A program made the translations under genes and the position numbers. Below the pieces are notes generated by a model. The model did no database searches. It saw only the letters and a program-made list of their open reading frames with translations, and was not told the origin of the DNA. From Botryococcus braunii (Eukaryota; Chlorophyta; Trebouxiophyceae), in contig KV908429.1 of NCBI GenBank assembly GCA_002005505.1, positions 375,001 to 414,258 on the forward strand: a DNA stretch of 39,258 nt. The letters are read 5' to 3'. The stretch's first letter is position 1. Each line of letters opens with the position of its first letter. Below, in pieces: positions 21,522 through 39,258 of the stretch.

Positions 21522-24489
21522 ACGTGCGACCAGGACGATACTCCCAAACAAAATCAAAGCGTTGCAGGAACTCTGACCAGCGAGCTTGACGAGGAGACAA
21601 GGCAACCTTGGTAGGCATGAAAACATTTGGTTTATGATCCGTAACAACGGTGAATTTCACACCCTCCACATAACAACGCCAAATTTGCAGGGCATGAATG
21701 ACCGCTAACAACTCTTGCTCACCGACAGGGTAGTTACGTTCTGCAGGAGACAACACGCGTGATTCAAAAGCCACAGGCTGATCCTCCTGCAGAAGAATGG
21801 CCCCCAAAGCGGTCCCCGATGCGTCAGCCACAACCACAAAAGGTTTTGAAAAGTCAGGTATACGGAGAACAGGTGCAGTTATTAAGGCCTGCTTCAAATT
21901 GTTGAAGGCTTCCTCCTGCACTTGCGTCCATGCCCATGGCGCCTGATCTTTCAACAAATCCATGAGGGGGCGTGCAATGCTTGAGTACCCCAGGATGAAT
22001 TTTCTGAAGTAGTTAGTCAGGCCCAGAAAACAACGAATGTCATGGACCGTGCGAGGGGTAGGCCATGCCCGTACTGCCTCAACCTTTTGAGGATCAGCGC
22101 GGACGCCTGCTCCACTAACCAGGTGTCCAAGAAATGCCACTTCTGACTGAAAGAAAGAGCATTTCTTCAGTTTGCAGTACAATTTGTGCTCTCTAAGCAA
22201 TTGTAGTACCGCACGAAGATGCTCGTCATGTTCAGCTGCATTCTTGCTATACACCAAAATATCATCCATATACACAAGTACACACTTCCCTAACAATGGC
22301 TGAAGCACATCATTCATCACCTTCTGAAAGGTAGCAGGGGCGTTGGTGAGGCCAAATGGTAACACCTTAAATTGATACAACCCCTGCGGCGTGCGAAAAG
22401 CCGTTTTCGGAATGTCCTCCTCCGTGATTCGTACCTGATGGTACCCTGACATGAGATCCAAAGAGGAGAACACCTGTGCTCCATTCAAGTGGTCTAAAAG
22501 GTCATCAATCCTTGGCAGTGGGTATTGATTGCGCTTCGTGAGTTTATTTATCCCTCTATAATCAATGACCATCCTTAGTGTGCCTTCTTTCTTTCTGACA
22601 AAGAGGATGGGGGACGCAAATGGAGATGTACTGGGTTCTATAAATCCTTTACTCAACAACTCCTCAAGCGTTTTGACAACCTCAGCCCGCTCTGCTGGAC
22701 TCAGGCGGTACATGGGACGGGAAGGAGGCACACTGTCATTAACTATAGGGATCGCATGGGAGATATTACGAGGAGGGGGCAAGCCAGAAGGCAATTCATC
22801 AGGAAAGACATCAGAGAAATCATTTACAATTCGTTCTTTCCTATGATTTTCAGCCATACTGCATCCCTCATCCCCAGTATTTTCCATCGCTTCCGCCATC
22901 GCGGAAATATGTTCAGGCAAAACAAGGAAACCCACACCCCCTCCCTTCACCCAACGGATTCCTACTGCAGCACTTACAACTGGCACATTAGGATCTGTAC
23001 ACTCTGTCATTGCAACCTTAAATGCCTGCCCATTCAGCTTGAAATGCGCCGTCTTGGTCTCCCATAACAATGCCGCTTTTGAGCGAGCAAGAAATGGTTC
23101 ACCCAAAATAACCTCGTGCGCATCCAATGTACAAACAAGACATGGCACTGAAACATCATGGCCACGGATGCGCAAGGGCACTTCACACAACATGTTGGAT
23201 TCCTCGGTACTGCCATCTGGCAGAACAATATTACGCGGCGAGACAGCAAGCAATTTAAAGCCTAGCCGTTTTGCCACTCGCCGAGAAATGAAACAACTGC
23301 TTGCTCCACTGTCAAGAAGACATCTCACGCGGCTGTTGCGTCCTTGGATCCCTGCACCCATCACGAAGGTCAACTTCGTGATTCTTGGTGCCAATCCCTC
23401 GGGCGCCCGCGAGGCAGAGCAGGTGTACAACATGTCATGTGAATTAACGTCAAGCTGGGCATCATCAAAGGAACGCTTAACACCAGTTTTTGCTGCAGAG
23501 GGCACCGGGGAAGGGGGGTGTACCTTCTTGGAAGGGCAGAACTTCGCAATATGGCCAACGACGCCGCATTCATAGCACTTGGGTGGACCCTTCTCTTGCT
23601 TAGTCCGGGGGTCCTTTGGTTTGCCTGCATGGGGGGGCTTGGTAATCCCCGCATCCTTAACCCCCAGGTCCGGCTTGGCCTTTTTCGCCTTGGGCGAGGC
23701 CGGCACCCGGTCTGGCAAAGCACAAAGAGCGTCAATGTAACTTTGCACCGGCGCATTACTGCCTGCAAACTTAAGACGCAGTTGTGTCGCCATCGAATAT
23801 GGCAAACCCTTCAGGAACCTATGCACATCCTCAGTCCCCGAGTGCCCCGCCCCCATCCGTGCACGGAGTTGTTGGAATTTGCTCACATATATGGTAATGC
23901 TACCAGCGGTTTCCAAGGTTAAGGCATCAAACAACGGCAACAACACTTCAGGCGACTCAAGCCGACCGAAATGTGCCGTCATAAAGGACTCAACCTGATC
24001 CCAGCGCAGCAAAGTGCCAACACCCATGGCCGACACAAACGCATTCCATAACATGAGAGCAGATCCTGTGAAGCTTGCTGTTGCACGTCGAACACAAGAA
24101 TCTTCCACGTGCAAGTTTGCCGTAAGTGGAAACTTCGAACGTGCAGCAATGACCCACTCCTTGGGTGAGAGCTCACTCTCATATCCTGAAAACTCCGGCA
24201 CCTTAGATATGGCGGGCATACTCACTCGAGGAGAGGAATCACCTGCCAGGTTTGCCATAGTTGTGGTACAAGCCCTCATGAAGTCGGCTTGTGCCTGCCA
24301 AGCGGGTTCCATGTAAGCCCGCATGGCGGCTATCACATCCGCATTTTGGCGACTAGCTCTCTCCGCCTCAGTCTCTGCTACTTCACGTTCCACAGGTGCT
24401 GCACGATCAATAGCTATAGGTGCTTCACGATCAATAGGTGGGTTGAACTCCCCACGTGGTGCACCCTCATTAGGAACAATATCGGACAT
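21472..24489 (-). CDS. Gag-Pol polyprotein (gag, zinc knuckle, protease, reverse transcriptase, RNase H), integrase missing
   Basis: A single 1005-codon frame from an ATG at 24489. Capsid-type gag spans about residues 85-270; a CCHC zinc knuckle CYECGVVGHIAKFC is at 305-318; the protease active site LLDSGAS is at 391-397; reverse transcriptase carries YMDD at 740-743; Ty3-type RNase H carries its acidic residues near D889, E924/E926 and D951. The protein runs to YRPGRT, where Ty3/gypsy proteins normally continue to a spacer and integrase, but here the frame enters the inverted LTR-like repeat and stops after 16 foreign codons. The gene would provide particle and reverse-transcription functions. 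No frameshift or stop is seen, so it looks recently active apart from the missing in-line integrase. Confidence 0.92.
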   Translation of the reverse strand: MSDIVPNEGAPRGEFNPPIDREAPIAIDRAAPVEREVAETEAERASRQNADVIAAMRAYMEPAWQAQADFMRACTTTMANLAGDSSPRVSMPAISKVPEFSGYESELSPKEWVIAARSKFPLTANLHVEDSCVRRATASFTGSALMLWNAFVSAMGVGTLLRWDQVESFMTAHFGRLESPEVLLPLFDALTLETAGSITIYVSKFQQLRARMGAGHSGTEDVHRFLKGLPYSMATQLRLKFAGSNAPVQSYIDALCALPDRVPASPKAKKAKPDLGVKDAGITKPPHAGKPKDPRTKQEKGPPKCYECGVVGHIAKFCPSKKVHPPSPVPSAAKTGVKRSFDDAQLDVNSHDMLYTCSASRAPEGLAPRITKLTFVMGAGIQGRNSRVRCLLDSGASSCFISRRVAKRLGFKLLAVSPRNIVLPDGSTEESNMLCEVPLRIRGHDVSVPCLVCTLDAHEVILGEPFLARSKAALLWETKTAHFKLNGQAFKVAMTECTDPNVPVVSAAVGIRWVKGGGVGFLVLPEHISAMAEAMENTGDEGCSMAENHRKERIVNDFSDVFPDELPSGLPPPRNISHAIPIVNDSVPPSRPMYRLSPAERAEVVKTLEELLSKGFIEPSTSPFASPILFVRKKEGTLRMVIDYRGINKLTKRNQYPLPRIDDLLDHLNGAQVFSSLDLMSGYHQVRITEEDIPKTAFRTPQGLYQFKVLPFGLTNAPATFQKVMNDVLQPLLGKCVLVYMDDILVYSKNAAEHDEHLRAVLQLLREHKLYCKLKKCSFFQSEVAFLGHLVSGAGVRADPQKVEAVRAWPTPRTVHDIRCFLGLTNYFRKFILGYSSIARPLMDLLKDQAPWAWTQVQEEAFNNLKQALITAPVLRIPDFSKPFVVVADASGTALGAILLQEDQPVAFESRVLSPAERNYPVGEQELLAVIHALQIWRCYVEGVKFTVVTDHKPNVFMPTKVALSPRQARWSEFLQRFDFVWEYRPGRTFWYQYRTESEDQSWNL

Positions 24490-24542
24490 AGCTTATGCGG
24501 AAGAGTATTAAGCTTTTAACACACGAGAGAGGACGACTTTAA

Positions 24543-24557
24543 CGTCGCCGATACCAA
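24543..24557 (-). other. Primer-binding-site-like sequence
   Basis: Minus strand TGGTATCGGCGA lies two bases inside the 5' LTR. It shares TGGTATC with the initiator-Met tRNA site common in plant gypsy elements but differs after that; the priming tRNA is not identified. Confidence 0.6.
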
Positions 24558-24558
24558 A

Positions 24559-24712
24559 TGTTGTGCCGGGGGATCGAACCCTCGACCGACTCGACCCAGA
24601 GTCGCGGTTCTAACCGATCGGCTAAAAGTACCAAGGTAATTGTACGATTAATCGCCCGCTTATGTATCCGAGCCGGATCGGGATGCCCAGGCCCGATCCG
24701 CTCCTCTCCGCA

Positions 24713-24717
<5 letters not shown>
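24559..24717 (-). repeat. 5' LTR of the retrotransposon (minus orientation)
   Basis: 159 bp; on the minus strand begins TGTAGTGCGG and ends GGCACAACA. It contains tRNA-like promoter boxes: an A-box-like TAGCCGATCGG and a perfect B-box GGTTCGATCC, 44 bases apart on the minus strand. Confidence 0.88.
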
Positions 24718-25016
<299 letters not shown>

Positions 25017-25441
25017 CGCGCGCGTGTCAATGCACCAAATGATGCATACTGGCTGTTTCCAATGCCCATTGCACCACCTTTGCATTTGCAACACTGCACT
25101 TTGTAGAGGTCTTGACATGAATAACGGGACAAGCCTGTCGATCCAGCTTGTCTCTATCAGACTCTGCATGGACCGGAGGATCCCCAGCTGGGCCAATATT
25201 GTATTAAGATCTGCCCCTCATAACTAGCACTATGGATAAAGCATGTGGGAATCTGGTTTGGCAACCATCTTAGTTGAACCTTCATGGGTTTAACTTACTT
25301 CCAGATTGAGGGGGGAATCTCACCGGATTTAGAATCAGATCTTAAGAAAGCTTTCGGGGTCCTAGCCATATCGGGGTTCTAGATACTGGGTACATGTAAT
25401 TCTTCTAGAAATTCAGCAACGTTTTCCAATATCTAACTACA

Positions 25442-25477
25442 CTGATGGAAATCAATTAATAAATTGATTTCCATCAG
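25442..25477. repeat. Perfect 36-bp palindrome with 4-base centre
   Basis: Arms CTGATGGAAATCAATT and its exact reverse complement are separated by AATA. It lies about 300 bp upstream of the phosphorylase start codon, in the intergenic/5' region. The rest of 25020-25780 shows no other recognised feature. Confidence 0.9.
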
Positions 25478-25781
25478 GATAAGCTTCACTCTTAATTCTA
25501 AATTGCTTTGGAAAGGAGCCCGCCAACTTTCCGGGTAACATATATCAGTTATACTGCGTGCCTCACGTGGCTGGGCCTGCTTGGAAATCCGATGTAAGCA
25601 GTTCGTCCCGGGGTTTGATATTTCTATCCTTTCTGTGTGTGAGGGTCGGGCGTTTACATACAAGGGCCCAAACATTTTCCTACCTAAAAGGAATGTCGGG
25701 GTTCTTTTGATGGTCTGTCATTGTGCTTTCTGACTGATCCGTGGCGACGAGTGTTGAGCTTAAAAGGAAAAGGAGAAACGC

Positions 25782-39258
<13,477 letters not shown>

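Overview
The window is nuclear DNA from an intron-rich, repeat-rich eukaryote, most likely of the green-plant lineage; a streptophyte (charophyte-type) alga is my best guess, by inference only. The grounds are a plant-type NUP136/NUP1-like nucleoporin, an alpha-glucan phosphorylase carrying a plastid-targeting-like leader and an ACT domain, a chromodomain Ty3/gypsy element, and GT-AG introns stuffed with (GT)n, (CT)n and (GA)n tracts.

Layout. 1-4660: no gene recognised; microsatellites, short duplications and one unexplained 417-nt open stretch. 4661-17824, minus strand: an FG-repeat nucleoporin modelled here as 15 exons (14 well or fairly supported, one weak); all splice phases close and the sum is 4908 nt including the stop (about 1635 aa). 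17830-25780: the intergenic space between two divergently transcribed genes, holding a 6.5-kb Ty3/gypsy LTR retrotransposon (18224-24717) inserted in a (CA)n tract. It carries gag-protease-RT-RNase H on the minus strand but integrase plus chromodomain on the plus strand, inside a 2.8-kb segment bounded by about 330-bp inverted LTR-like repeats. 25782-39258, plus strand: an ACT-domain/alpha-glucan phosphorylase gene with 14 exons in consistent phase and a fifteenth that is cut by the window end and carries frame anomalies. The pyridoxal-phosphate lysine region lies beyond the window.

The most unusual pattern is at exon borders. In both genes, minisatellites consist of tandem copies of a real splice boundary together with the adjoining exon edge: phosphorylase exon 4 donor (3 copies, 45-bp period), exon 9 acceptor (5 extra degenerate copies, period near 79 bp), exon 12 acceptor (3-4 extra copies, 51-58 bp), and nucleoporin exon 13 acceptor (3 copies, exactly 70 bp). 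Many copies keep intact AG or GT signals and so look like decoy splice sites.

Functionally the two genes are unrelated (nuclear pore basket; plastid glucan breakdown). They share only a head-to-head arrangement that the retrotransposon has pushed apart. All exon calls rest on reading-frame continuity, GT-AG signals, phase agreement and remembered family features; no alignment was run.
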